Part shown: positions 26,723 to 35,619 of the stretch, one piece after another
How the letters are laid out: each line of letters begins with the position of its first letter
How positions within the stretch are numbered: the first letter of the stretch is position 1
Origin: Calothrix sp. MO_192.B10
Lineage (GTDB): Bacteria; Cyanobacteriota; Cyanobacteriia; Cyanobacteriales; Nostocaceae
Reading direction: 5' to 3'
Length of the DNA: 64,000 bases
Assembly (NCBI GenBank): GCA_030065055.1
Contig: JASJDS010000073.1
Span: 1-64,000 of the forward strand
Notes under the pieces: generated by a model
The model's input: only the letters and a program-made list of their open reading frames with translations
What the model was told of the DNA's origin: nothing
The model's database searches: none
Program-made: the position numbers and the translations under genes

Positions 26723-26781
26723 AATAGCTAAAAAATCTATTCATACTATTGACAAAATCATCAAATTAGAGGCAAATAAAT

Positions 26782-28167
26782 ATGGAAAATAAATTACACA
26801 AACAACAGCAAAAAATAAATTTAATTGTCGTTCTAGAACATCGTTTTCGCAAAACTCCCGATGGAGCAATATGGACGCTGACTATGTTTCCCTATGAATT
26901 TTGGCAGCGTTACCTAGAAGTTTTCGATCGCGTCCGTGTAGTCGCTCGGGTGTGCGACGTTGAGTCAGTTCCACCCAATTGGAAGCGCGTTAATGGCGAA
27001 GGAGTTTCATTTGTCCCCATTCCCTATTACATAGGGGTTCAACAGTACTTATCACGGGTACAACAAGTAAATCAAGCTGTGAGAAATGCCTTTACTCCCG
27101 GTGATGCGGTAATTATGCGGGTTCCTTCCCAAGTTGCTACCCATTTACTACCTTTGTTAAAGCAATACCAGTATCCTTACGGTGTGGAAGTGGTTGCCGA
27201 TCCCTACGATGTGTTTGCACCCGGTTCTGTGAAACACCCCTTGCGACCTTTTTTCCGGTGGTGGTTCCCACGTCGGTTGCGACGACTGTGTGCATCAGCT
27301 TGTGCAGCGGCTTATGTCACTGAAAATGCCTTGCAATCTCGGTATCCTGCGGGAATTAATACTTTTTCTACCTTTTACTCAGATGTAGAGTTGCCTGATT
27401 CAGCTTTTGTATCTGTACCTCCCATCCTTAATCAACAGGACTTACCCACGGACAACGTCAGCACAGTCATTGCGACGCAAGGAAGCAATCCCAACCACCT
27501 GACTTCTCCTAACGAGTGCGTAAGTCCTAAGAAAGACAAAGATGTCTTCAGATTGATTAGTGTGGGCACAATGGATCAACTTTATAAAGCTCCTGACGTG
27601 TTAATTGAGGCCGTTGCAGAATGCATCCGGGAAGGGCTGAATCTGGAATTAGTATTTGTGGGAGATGGTAAATATCGAGGGGAATTAGAGGCAAAAGCCG
27701 CAGATTTAGGCTTAGGAGAAAGAGTTAGTTTCTTAGGTTGGTTACCTGCTGGGAATGCTGTGCGTAGGGAATTAGATCAAGCAGATGTTTTTGTCCTACC
27801 ATCCCATCAAGAAGGTTTACCCAGAGCCATGGTAGAAGCAATGGCGCGGGGGCTTCCCTGTATTGGTTCTAACGTAGGGGGTATTCCCGAACTTCTCCAT
27901 CCTAGGGATATGGTACCGCCTGGTGATGCAGAGGCTCTAGCCAGCAAAATCGCGGAAGTGGTTACTAATCCCCAACGGATGGCTCGCATGTCTACTTGCA
28001 ACTTGCAGAAAGCCAAAGATTACGCCGGAGAATCTTTACACCAACGACGAATTCAGTTCTATCGCCATGTCCGCAGTAAAACTGAGGAATGGTTACAAAA
28101 TCAAGCTCAAACTTGTGGTCACAAAAGTACAGCAGTTACAAATGCTGAGTTGATCTGGGAAAAATAA
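26782..28167 (+). CDS. GT4-family glycosyltransferase carrying an in-frame MITE-coded insert
   Basis: A 461-residue GT-B enzyme. It is a close tandem paralogue of the next gene (shared PDGAIWT/PNGAVWT start, YPYGVEVVADPYDVFAPGSV, GTMDQLYKAPDVLIEAVAEC). The donor domain shows HQEGLPRAMVEAMARGLPC. Between the two Rossmann domains, residues about 217-250 have no counterpart in the paralogue; they are coded by a 92-bp MITE at 27437-27528. The insert keeps the frame and falls in the interdomain linker, so the enzyme may still work. The next gene starts 2 bp after the stop. Confidence 0.92.
   Translation: MENKLHKQQQKINLIVVLEHRFRKTPDGAIWTLTMFPYEFWQRYLEVFDRVRVVARVCDVESVPPNWKRVNGEGVSFVPIPYYIGVQQYLSRVQQVNQAVRNAFTPGDAVIMRVPSQVATHLLPLLKQYQYPYGVEVVADPYDVFAPGSVKHPLRPFFRWWFPRRLRRLCASACAAAYVTENALQSRYPAGINTFSTFYSDVELPDSAFVSVPPILNQQDLPTDNVSTVIATQGSNPNHLTSPNECVSPKKDKDVFRLISVGTMDQLYKAPDVLIEAVAECIREGLNLELVFVGDGKYRGELEAKAADLGLGERVSFLGWLPAGNAVRRELDQADVFVLPSHQEGLPRAMVEAMARGLPCIGSNVGGIPELLHPRDMVPPGDAEALASKIAEVVTNPQRMARMSTCNLQKAKDYAGESLHQRRIQFYRHVRSKTEEWLQNQAQTCGHKSTAVTNAELIWEK
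27437..27528. mobile_element. 92-bp MITE inserted in frame in a glycosyltransferase gene
   Basis: The left end AGGACTTACCCAC and right end GTGCGTAAGTCCT are inverted repeats (12 of 13 bases) and match the ends of the 176-bp element at 1996-2171; the core GTCATTGCGACGCAAGGAAG is shared with the other repeats. The element plus a 7-bp duplication gives 99 bp, exactly 33 codons. The flanks (AATCAAC and AAGAAAG) are too altered to confirm the duplication. Confidence 0.75.
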
Positions 28168-28168
28168 G

Positions 28169-29422
28169 ATGAATCTACTCCTAACACTCGACCACCGCTT
28201 CCATCGGACTCCTAACGGAGCAGTCTGGACACAGACAACATTTGCTCATTCATTTTATCAGCGTTATCTACAGGTATTTGAACAGGTGCGAGTACTTGCC
28301 CGCATCCGCGATGTGCCATCAGTTCCACCCCATTGGAAACGGGCGGATGGAGAAGGAGTATCCTTTGTTGCTGTACCCTACTACGTGGGCCCAGTGCAGT
28401 ATGTTTTACGGATACGACAAATAAAGCAGGCAATTAGAAATGCCTTTACCATCGGTGACGCTGTCATCATGCGGGTTTCTTCCCCCCTTGCCAACTATCT
28501 CTACACTCTTCTCCAACAAAATAACTATCCTTACGGAGTGGAAGTTGTTGGCGATCCCTATGATGTTTTTGCTCCCGGTTCTGTCAAACATCCCTTCAGA
28601 GCCTTTTTCCGCTGGTTTTTTCCCCGTCAATTACGACAGCAATGTGCCGGAGCCTGTGCAGCCAGTTATGTGACTGAATATACCCTGCAACAGCGTTATC
28701 CACCGGCAAATTCGGCGTTTTCGACCCACTATTCCAGTGCGGAATTACTTGATGAGGCTTTCGTCTCCGTTCCCCGCCTACCTCCCCAGGAAATGGATCG
28801 GTTCACCATTATTACTGTCGGCACCCTAGATCAACTTTATAAAGCTCCAGATGTACTAATTAAAGCCGTTGCCATCTGTGTAGCCAAGGGATTAAACCTA
28901 CAGTTAGTCTTGGTGGGAGATGGCAAGCACAGAGCAGAATTAGAGGCACAAGTTGCAGAACTAGGTTTAACAGAGCGGGTTCATTTCTTGGGAGAATTAC
29001 CTGCTGGGGATGCTGTACGTACTCAGTTGGATCGAGCAGATATTTTTGTCTTGCCATCTCATCAAGAAGGCTTACCCAGGGCAATGATTGAGGCGATGGC
29101 AAGGGCACTGCCCTGTATTGGTTCTACAGTGGGAGGTTTTCCTGAATTACTTCCTCCAGAAGATATGGTATCCCCTGGTGATATTGCAGGTTTAGCCAGC
29201 AAAATTCAGGCAGTGTTGACTGATTCCAAGCGTATGGCTGGGATGTCGGCTCGCAATTTGGAAAAAGCTAGGGAATATCGAGAAGAAGTTTTAAACAGTA
29301 GAAGAGTCTGTTTATACCAAAGATTAAGAGAAAAAACTGAGCAATGGTGGCAAATACACCGTGGAACTGGTGAGCCACAAAAACACAGAAATGATATCAA
29401 CTTATCTGGTAAAGTCATATGA
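28169..29422 (+). CDS. GT4-family glycosyltransferase (tandem paralogue)
   Basis: A 417-residue GT-B glycosyltransferase closely related to the gene before it over its whole length, without the MITE-coded insert. N-terminal acceptor domain: NGAVWTQTTFAHSFYQRYL; linker: VSVPRLPPQEMDRFTIITVG; donor domain: GDGKHRAELEAQVAELGL and HQEGLPRAMIEAMARALPCI. The pair arose by tandem duplication and may add similar sugars at different positions. Its 3' end overlaps the next gene start by four bases. Confidence 0.93.
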   Translation: MNLLLTLDHRFHRTPNGAVWTQTTFAHSFYQRYLQVFEQVRVLARIRDVPSVPPHWKRADGEGVSFVAVPYYVGPVQYVLRIRQIKQAIRNAFTIGDAVIMRVSSPLANYLYTLLQQNNYPYGVEVVGDPYDVFAPGSVKHPFRAFFRWFFPRQLRQQCAGACAASYVTEYTLQQRYPPANSAFSTHYSSAELLDEAFVSVPRLPPQEMDRFTIITVGTLDQLYKAPDVLIKAVAICVAKGLNLQLVLVGDGKHRAELEAQVAELGLTERVHFLGELPAGDAVRTQLDRADIFVLPSHQEGLPRAMIEAMARALPCIGSTVGGFPELLPPEDMVSPGDIAGLASKIQAVLTDSKRMAGMSARNLEKAREYREEVLNSRRVCLYQRLREKTEQWWQIHRGTGEPQKHRNDINLSGKVI

Positions 29423-30579
29423 ATAAACTTTTAGTCATTGCTGCCATTCCCAATACCCTCCGAGCCTTCCTGTTACCCTTTGCGGAACACTTCCGGGCTA
29501 GGGGCTGGCGTGTTGATGCTATGGCAAAAGGCGTTTCCACAGACCCTGAATGCCTACAAGCTTTCGATCGCGTTTGGGATGTAGATTTATGCCGCAGTCC
29601 CTTAGATCCACGCAATCTATTAATTGCCCCCTCACAGATCCAAGACATCGTCGTTCGGGAAAAATATGACATTGTTCACGTACATATGGCAGTGGCTGGT
29701 TTTGTGACCCGCTATGCCCTCAGGAATGCGATCAAACAAGGAAGTCCTAAGGTGATCTATACCGCCCACGGCTTTAATTTTTACCGAGGAGGACCGCCAC
29801 TACACAACGCCATATTTTTAACCCTGGAAAAACTAGCTGGACAATGGACTGACTACTTAGTGGTGATGAATAGTGAGGATGAGTCAGCGGCAAAACGCCA
29901 TCATATCCTTCCTCCTCAGCGAGTTAGGTATATGCCCGGAATTGGGGTAGATATTAATCACTATGGTCGGGATGGGGTTACGGATGCTGATGTCTGGCGA
30001 GTACGCCAAGAAATGGGACTAACAGCAGATACTCCTCTATTTCTATCCATTGCCGAGTTTACTCCTCGCAAGCGTCATGGAGATATGTTAAAGGCATTTG
30101 CCAGGGTTACAAAACCCAACGCCTGTTTGGCTTTTGCTGGAGAGGGACCCCTGATGGAAGAGATGCAAAAATTGGCATCTCAACTAGGGATACAAGACAG
30201 GGTGAAGTTTTTAGGCTTCCGGCGGGATATTCCCACCTTAATTCGGGCTGCTTGCGCCACCATACTGGTTTCCGAACACGAAGGACTACCCAGAAGTATT
30301 CTGGAATCTCTGTCAATGGGAGTTCCTGCCATCGGTACGGATATTAGGGGTATCCGAGACTTACTTTTATCTGGTTGTGGTCTACTGGTGAAATTGGCAG
30401 ATTTAGAAGGTCTGGCAAAGGCAATGGACTGGATATTAGACCATCCTCAAGAAACTCAGGTAATGGGCAAACGCGGACAAGAAGCGATCGTCGCTTACGA
30501 CCTCCAGCATATCCTCAAACTACACGAAAGTTTATATGCAGAGGCTTTAGGAAAAGTAAACGAGCCAGTCCTTGTCTAG
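29419..30579 (+). CDS. GT4-family glycosyltransferase
   Basis: A 386-residue GT-B enzyme resembling the family of CapM/PglA-like transferases. The N-terminal half has KLLVIAAIPNTLRAFLLPFA, YDIVHVHMAVAGFVTRYALR and VIYTAHGFNFYRGGPPLHNA; the donor half has FTPRKRHGDMLKAFAR and the E-x7-E motif in HEGLPRSILESLSMGVPAIG. These HVH and TAHGF motifs are typical of transferases acting on the first lipid-linked sugar. It starts within the stop of the preceding gene and ends before a 222-bp repeat-bearing spacer. Confidence 0.92.
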   Translation: MNKLLVIAAIPNTLRAFLLPFAEHFRARGWRVDAMAKGVSTDPECLQAFDRVWDVDLCRSPLDPRNLLIAPSQIQDIVVREKYDIVHVHMAVAGFVTRYALRNAIKQGSPKVIYTAHGFNFYRGGPPLHNAIFLTLEKLAGQWTDYLVVMNSEDESAAKRHHILPPQRVRYMPGIGVDINHYGRDGVTDADVWRVRQEMGLTADTPLFLSIAEFTPRKRHGDMLKAFARVTKPNACLAFAGEGPLMEEMQKLASQLGIQDRVKFLGFRRDIPTLIRAACATILVSEHEGLPRSILESLSMGVPAIGTDIRGIRDLLLSGCGLLVKLADLEGLAKAMDWILDHPQETQVMGKRGQEAIVAYDLQHILKLHESLYAEALGKVNEPVLV

Positions 30580-30813
30580 CTAGAAAATAGCGAGTGAAGG
30601 AGTGAAGGAGTGTAGACGCGAAGCGGCTTCTCGAAGAGTAGGAGTGAAGGAGTAGGGGCGCATTGCGTGCGCCCTTGAGGAGTTAAGAACAAAGCATTTT
30701 CATGCTTGTTTGCGTACAAATGACAATTAGCCAGTCCTCAATATTGACTTTTCCAAACAAATGTCACCGAACGCGTAACATTTATAGCATCAAAACAAGG
30801 AGTGTTCTACCTT
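30580..30813. repeat. Spacer with short tandem and dispersed repeats
   Basis: Holds GAGTGAAG tandem units, the motif GTAGACGCGAAGCGGCTTCT (about 30613) and an inverted partial copy (about 30654-30705) of the segment duplicated at 12770 and 12924, including its palindrome. The ribosome-binding site of the next gene (AAGGAG, 30797-30802) is at the end. Confidence 0.65.
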
Positions 30814-31560
30814 ATGAATAAAGAATCTTTTTCTAATACTGTTGTTCTCGATCGCATTCAAAAATCTACCGATATTTGGACAGAGGAAAAATGGCAAGAA
30901 TTTTCGAGTCATTTTCTCGAAGAGCATCAAGGGATCAAAATACAACTACTATGTAAACGCCTATTAGATATTACCCTTGCCACCATTGCCATTCTTCTTT
31001 TCTTGCCAGTTTTATTGGTCATTGCTTTAGCGATCAAACTCACTTCCCCAGGACCAATTCTATTTTGCCAAGAACGCTTGGGAAGGCTAGGCAAACCATT
31101 TGTGATTTATAAATTCCGCACAATGGTTGATGGAGCCATTCATATTGGTGCTGGTTTAGATACATTCAAAGGAGATCCCAGGATTACACCTATTGGTAAG
31201 TTCTTACGGGAATATCACCTTGATGAGTTACCTCAACTATTTAATATTCTCCGTGGTGATATGAGTTTAGTCGGGCCAAGACCACTCTTAGTTTCCACCT
31301 TAGAAACTTATACCAATGAACAAAAACGACGTTTGTTAATGCCCTCTGGACTCACAGCCTGGGAAGCTGTAAATGGAGGTTTAGATAATACTTTAGATGA
31401 GCGAATTAAGCTAGATGTTTGGTATGTAGACCACTGGAATTTTTGGTTAGATATAGTAATTATTTTGCGAACAATTCCCGTTGTACTTCGCAAAGAGGGA
31501 GTATATCAAAAACATAGCAACTTGTTTGTAGCTACTCAAAAGTTAAATCAAGAAATCTAA
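30814..31560 (+). CDS. Priming undecaprenyl-phosphate sugar transferase
   Basis: A 248-residue bacterial sugar transferase (WbaP/WcaJ C-terminal type). A hydrophobic hairpin lies at residues about 50-75 (DITLATIAILLFLPVLLVIA), followed by the family motifs SPGPILFCQERLGRLGKPF, YKFRTM, EYHLDELPQLFNILRGDMSL and VGPRP. It transfers a sugar-1-phosphate to undecaprenyl phosphate to start each repeat unit. The in-frame GTG at 30802 lies within the AAGGAG ribosome-binding site, so the ATG at 30814 is chosen. It lies in the middle of the cluster after a repeat-filled spacer and may begin a second transcription unit. Confidence 0.93.
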   Translation: MNKESFSNTVVLDRIQKSTDIWTEEKWQEFSSHFLEEHQGIKIQLLCKRLLDITLATIAILLFLPVLLVIALAIKLTSPGPILFCQERLGRLGKPFVIYKFRTMVDGAIHIGAGLDTFKGDPRITPIGKFLREYHLDELPQLFNILRGDMSLVGPRPLLVSTLETYTNEQKRRLLMPSGLTAWEAVNGGLDNTLDERIKLDVWYVDHWNFWLDIVIILRTIPVVLRKEGVYQKHSNLFVATQKLNQEI

Positions 31561-31589
31561 ATTGCACACCTAAAAAAGAGTTAGCACTG

Positions 31590-32294
31590 ATGACAATTGC
31601 AGTAATTCACCAACCACAGTATTTACCCTACCTAGGTTTCTTTCACAAGTTACAACAAGGTGATATCTATGTGGTAATGGACAATGTACAGTTCCAGCGA
31701 CGGGGTATTCAACACCGTAACAAAATCAAAACCTCCCAAGGCCCACAATGGCTGACTGTACCAGTGTTCCACCACTCCCGAGATGAAGAACGCATTAACC
31801 AGATGTGCATCAACTCAGAATTCCCTTGGGCGCGTAAACACTGGAATGCCTTAGTTACAAATTATTCTCGCGCTCCGTACTTCCACCAGTACGCACCGGA
31901 ATTAGAAGCAATATTAACCAGGGAATGGACTCATTTGTGCGAACTGGATATGGCTTTGATTCAATGGGTGATGGATGTGTTGGGCATCCACAAGCCGATT
32001 GTTTACCTCTCTACATTGGCAGTAGAAGGTAGCAAATCTGACTTGCTAATCAATGCCTGTAAAGCAGTAGGAGCGAATACATATTTGTCAGGTTCTGGAG
32101 GCAAAAGGTATATGGATTTAGAAGCCTTTGCCACTGCTGGAATCGATATTCTCTGGCAAGAATTCAGTTACCCATCTTACGAGCAGGTTTTTCCCGAATT
32201 GGGCTTTATACCAAACCTCTCAATTATCGATACTATCTTCTGTTGTGGTTCCCACACCAGAAATTTCTTAGAGCGTGAGTTAGTCAAGCTATGA
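31590..32294 (+). CDS. WbqC family protein
   Basis: A 234-residue WbqC-like protein: it opens MTIAVIHQPQYLPYLGFFHK, with VVMDNVQFQRRGIQHRNKIK and the conserved GANTYLSGSGGKRYMDLEAF. WbqC proteins are found in O-antigen and capsule clusters and are thought to take part in modifying amino sugars, though their reaction is unproven. The following deacetylase gene starts within its stop codon (ATGA), which suggests linked roles. Confidence 0.92.
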   Translation: MTIAVIHQPQYLPYLGFFHKLQQGDIYVVMDNVQFQRRGIQHRNKIKTSQGPQWLTVPVFHHSRDEERINQMCINSEFPWARKHWNALVTNYSRAPYFHQYAPELEAILTREWTHLCELDMALIQWVMDVLGIHKPIVYLSTLAVEGSKSDLLINACKAVGANTYLSGSGGKRYMDLEAFATAGIDILWQEFSYPSYEQVFPELGFIPNLSIIDTIFCCGSHTRNFLERELVKL

Positions 32295-32956
32295 ACAGGG
32301 TATTGATTATTGCACCACACGCAGATGACGAAGTATTGGGCTGTGGGGGCACCATAGCACGTTATGTAGATAATGGCGATGAAGTCCATGTCTTAGTCAC
32401 CACCCAGGGGGATCCCCAGATGTATCCCCCTGAGGTACAAGAAAAATTACATCAAGAGTTAGGTGCAGCCCATGATGTTTTAGGGATATCTACTGTTCAG
32501 TTTCTCGAATTTTTTGCCCCCAAATTAGATACTATCCCCGGATATAAATTAGCTGGTGCCATTGACGGGGTAATTCGCTCACTCCAACCCAATATTATTT
32601 ACTTGCCCCATCGAGGGGATTTACATAGCGATCATCAGGCTGTGTATCAGGCAACACTAGTTGCTTGCCGTCCCATTAACGGCTGTTCTGTACGTCAGAT
32701 TTTCTGCTATGAGACTCTCTCAGAAACGGAGTGGGCTGCTCCCTTGGGGGATCAAACATTTATCCCCACAGTATTTGTCAATATCACAGACTATTTAGAG
32801 CGGAAACTGAAAGCAATGAGTTGCTATCAAAGTCAACTCAAAGGCGCACCACATCCCCGTTCTTTAGAAGCAATTACCGCTTTAGCTAAGTTGCGGGGTG
32901 CTACTGCCAGTTTATTAGCAGCAGAAGCTTTCATGCTAGTCCGGGAAATACGTTAA
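32291..32956 (+). CDS. PIG-L/LmbE family deacetylase
   Basis: A 221-residue Zn-dependent N-acetylglucosaminyl deacetylase-like protein. The metal-binding motif PHADDE appears at residues about 9-14 (VLIIAPHADDEVLGCGGTIA), and the third ligand is in HSDHQ (about 116-120). Family members remove an N-acetyl group from GlcNAc-type sugars. Coupled to WbqC and followed by an N-acetyl sugar amidotransferase and acyltransferase-like genes, it probably frees an amino group for further substitution. Frame and length are normal. Confidence 0.92.
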   Translation: MNRVLIIAPHADDEVLGCGGTIARYVDNGDEVHVLVTTQGDPQMYPPEVQEKLHQELGAAHDVLGISTVQFLEFFAPKLDTIPGYKLAGAIDGVIRSLQPNIIYLPHRGDLHSDHQAVYQATLVACRPINGCSVRQIFCYETLSETEWAAPLGDQTFIPTVFVNITDYLERKLKAMSCYQSQLKGAPHPRSLEAITALAKLRGATASLLAAEAFMLVREIR

Positions 32957-32960
32957 ACCC

Positions 32961-33072
32961 CGTCCATGTTGAAACCTGGAGTTTCTGATTATTCGGATGT
33001 GTCATTGCGACGTAAGGAAGCAATCCCAAATTCATGGCTCGAAAACTACGGTTCTCAAGGTAGATGAGGTTT
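32961..33072. repeat. Dispersed repeat of about 113 bp (copy 2)
   Basis: This copy (from CGTCCATGTTGAAACCTGGA through GTCATTGCGACGTAAGGAAG to GATGAGGTTTA) matches 18075-18187. It fills the space between the deacetylase and amidotransferase genes, just upstream of the latter's ribosome-binding site. Confidence 0.75.
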
Positions 33073-33106
33073 AGTTGCAAAAAATAAATTATTTCTGGAG
33101 TTAATT

Positions 33107-34186
33107 ATGACTATACAACATACTTTGATCAAAAAATTCGGGTTTATGCTGCCTAAATTTTTGCGCGAAGACTATTCACCATACAAATGTAAGGTATCTG
33201 TCAACGGCATAAATTATGATTTCCGCACCCGCAGAATACATTGGCAAAATAAAATTAAGACCTGGATTAATACAGGTAAAAATCCGTTCATCAAGCCCGT
33301 AGAATGTAAAACTTGCTTATTCGATACCCGCATACCAAACATATACATTGGTGCTGACGGTATTTGTAATATGTGTATGACATATAAACAGAATTTCAAA
33401 CAAGAAATTCTAGATAGCGAACTGGAAACATTTTTAAATACCCCCAGAGAAGAGGGTGCAACCATAGATGCTGTGGTGGGATTTTCTGGTGGTAAGGATA
33501 GTGCAGTTTCTCTAATTACAGCACGGCAAAAATTTGGTTTAAATCTGACTGCTGTTTTGGTTCAAAATGGCTTTATTCCCGAACCAGTAATTGAAAATGG
33601 TCGGAAGTTGTGTGACAAATTGGGTGTTGAATTGGTTGTATTAGATATTGACCTTGCACCCTATGTCAAAGAGATGATGGATAATAACTTTAAGACTGGA
33701 TATCCCTGTTACAAGTGTGGGGATATGTTTTATAAGGAAATTCAAGATTACTGTGTTGAACACCGGATCAATCGAATCATCATGGGACGTAACTGGTGGC
33801 ATTGGATTGAGCCAGAAGTACGTTCTACAAAATGGGTGACGGATGAAAAATCAGGGATGAAATTGCAAATATTTTCTTTACCATTTGTGTTGCAATTAAC
33901 AGAACATGATATCTATCAAATACTGGATGAATTTGGTTGGTCAACGGTGAAAATTCATGGTAATAGTACCAACTGTGTTTTACCGGGATTAGTGGAATAT
34001 GCAGTTAGCCAAAGGTTGGGTTATCATCCAGAATTACAGTTACTTTCCCGGGAAGTAATTACTGGCTTTTTAGATAAAGAAGAAGCTAAACATCAACTAT
34101 CAGAAGTTAGGGATAATACAAAGACTCTAGAAAAGATGGTGAATGCAAAACTAGAAGAAATCAAAGATAGGAATAACGAAAACTAG
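33107..34186 (+). CDS. N-acetyl sugar amidotransferase (WbpG/PseA-like)
   Basis: A 359-residue PP-loop ATPase. Two cysteine pairs near the N terminus (KTCLFDTRIPNIYIGADGIC, CNMC) and CYKCGDMF around residue 200 suggest a bound zinc. The ATP-binding PP-loop is GFSGGKDSA (about 125-133), followed by MGRNWWHW. WbpG/PseA-like enzymes add an amidino group to amino sugars, using ammonia from HisH/HisF-like partners, which are not visible here. With the dehydratase, aminotransferase and deacetylase, this points to an unusual diamino or amidino sugar in the polymer. Confidence 0.93.
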   Translation: MTIQHTLIKKFGFMLPKFLREDYSPYKCKVSVNGINYDFRTRRIHWQNKIKTWINTGKNPFIKPVECKTCLFDTRIPNIYIGADGICNMCMTYKQNFKQEILDSELETFLNTPREEGATIDAVVGFSGGKDSAVSLITARQKFGLNLTAVLVQNGFIPEPVIENGRKLCDKLGVELVVLDIDLAPYVKEMMDNNFKTGYPCYKCGDMFYKEIQDYCVEHRINRIIMGRNWWHWIEPEVRSTKWVTDEKSGMKLQIFSLPFVLQLTEHDIYQILDEFGWSTVKIHGNSTNCVLPGLVEYAVSQRLGYHPELQLLSREVITGFLDKEEAKHQLSEVRDNTKTLEKMVNAKLEEIKDRNNEN

Positions 34187-34431
34187 GGACTGTTTTCAAA
34201 CTCATTCGTAGGTTGGGTGGAAGGTTGTGTAGACCCGAAGGGGCTTCTCGCAGAGTAACCCAACCTACCATTCTTCTGAACTGAAACGCGGGCATTGAGA
34301 TCCCCGACTTCTGAATCAATATCTGCACATTTTAGCCCTAGGATAGAAGTCGGGGATCTGTTCCCTAGCCCTCACTATTTATTGTATTTCTGTTGAAGCC
34401 CAATTAATTAACTAAATGAGATGAAAATTAT
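34187..34431. repeat. Spacer with GGTTGGG and GATCCCCGACTTCT palindromic repeats
   Basis: At 34208-34269 lies a GTAGGTTGGGTGG ... ACCCAACCTACC inverted repeat, preceded by ACTGTTTTCAAAC, the end of the element seen at 49224. At 34298-34359 is a GATCCCCGACTTCT ... AGAAGTCGGGGATC palindrome. The stretch has no gene. Confidence 0.7.
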
Positions 34432-35550
34432 ATGCTAAATATTCAAATCATTGATTTAAGTAACCCTATGTGGTTAGAAATATTACAAAAATTACGCCAT
34501 GATTTTTATCATTTGCCTGAGTATGTATATTTGGAGTCTCAACGAACTAATACTATTCCTCAAGGAATTCTCATTTCTCAAGCAGATAAGTTACTTTTTT
34601 TACCCTATCTCTTGCGTGAATGTAATGATATCTCTGGGAAAGAAGTAAACTCAAAAATGTTTGATGTGATCTCACCCTATGGCTATCCAGGAATTTTATT
34701 GAGTGAGGCAGCTTCTAATTCACCAGATTTTTTGGAATTAGCAATGCATGATTTAATATCTGCCTTTAACTCTCAAAATATATGTTCTGCTTTTTTAAGG
34801 TTACATCCCATATTAAATCAGAACTTAGAGAAAATTTATGGTGCTGACATCTGTAAAATAACGGGGGAAACTATTGGGATTGATTTAACACTTTCTCCTG
34901 AAGAAATATGGAAACAAACACGTTCTGACCATCGTAAAGATATTAATCGTCATAAACGTTTTGGACTTGAAGCCAGGATGGTTAATTTTCAGGAATATTT
35001 TCATGAATTTATTGATTGTTATCAGCAAACTATGGAAAGGGTTGGTGCTAATCAATTATATTTCTTTAGTCACGAGTATTTTAAGAATATTGCCCATCAA
35101 TTAGGTGATTACTTGCATTTAGGGATTGTCGAGTTTGCCGGTGAGGTAATGTGTGCTTGTATATTTACTGAATGCTGTGGAATAGTTCAATCTTATTTAA
35201 GTGGTACCAAGAACAAATTTTTAAAACAATCTCCTGACAAACTACTTTTCGATTATGTCAGATTTTGGGCAAAAGAACGGGGTAATCAAGTGTTACATCT
35301 AGGGGGAGGATATGGAGGTAAGAAAGATGGTGTTTATCAATTTAAAGCAGGCTTTTCTCGCAAACGCTATACTTTTTTGACTTTACGCCTGATTACGAAT
35401 CCAGAAAAATATGATTATTTAGTTGCATCAAAGGCAAAAGCCTTAAATATTAATCCTCATGAGATGATGCGATCGGATTTTTTCCCCGCATACCGTTCTT
35501 TATTAACAGGTAATGTACAACCATCAAAACTTACTATATCTGCAAAATAA
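34432..35550 (+). CDS. FemAB/GNAT-like acyltransferase (paralogue 1)
   Basis: A 372-residue protein with the C-terminal GNAT fold of FemAB-like transferases: TRSDHRKDINRHKRFGLEAR, CYQQTMERVGANQLYFF, SYLSGTKNKFLKQSPDKLLF and LHLGGGYGGKKDGVYQFKAG. Such proteins attach aminoacyl or acyl groups to amino sugars in polysaccharide clusters. A second copy (35620-36699) follows after 69 bp. Both are more AT-rich than flanking genes such as the aminotransferase, which may mean later acquisition. Substrate unknown. Confidence 0.82.
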   Translation: MLNIQIIDLSNPMWLEILQKLRHDFYHLPEYVYLESQRTNTIPQGILISQADKLLFLPYLLRECNDISGKEVNSKMFDVISPYGYPGILLSEAASNSPDFLELAMHDLISAFNSQNICSAFLRLHPILNQNLEKIYGADICKITGETIGIDLTLSPEEIWKQTRSDHRKDINRHKRFGLEARMVNFQEYFHEFIDCYQQTMERVGANQLYFFSHEYFKNIAHQLGDYLHLGIVEFAGEVMCACIFTECCGIVQSYLSGTKNKFLKQSPDKLLFDYVRFWAKERGNQVLHLGGGYGGKKDGVYQFKAGFSRKRYTFLTLRLITNPEKYDYLVASKAKALNINPHEMMRSDFFPAYRSLLTGNVQPSKLTISAK

Positions 35551-35619
35551 AAAATTCTAGCATAGGTAGACAAAAACAATCGACATACTGATTGCCTAGG
35601 AGTGTATATACCAAATTCG

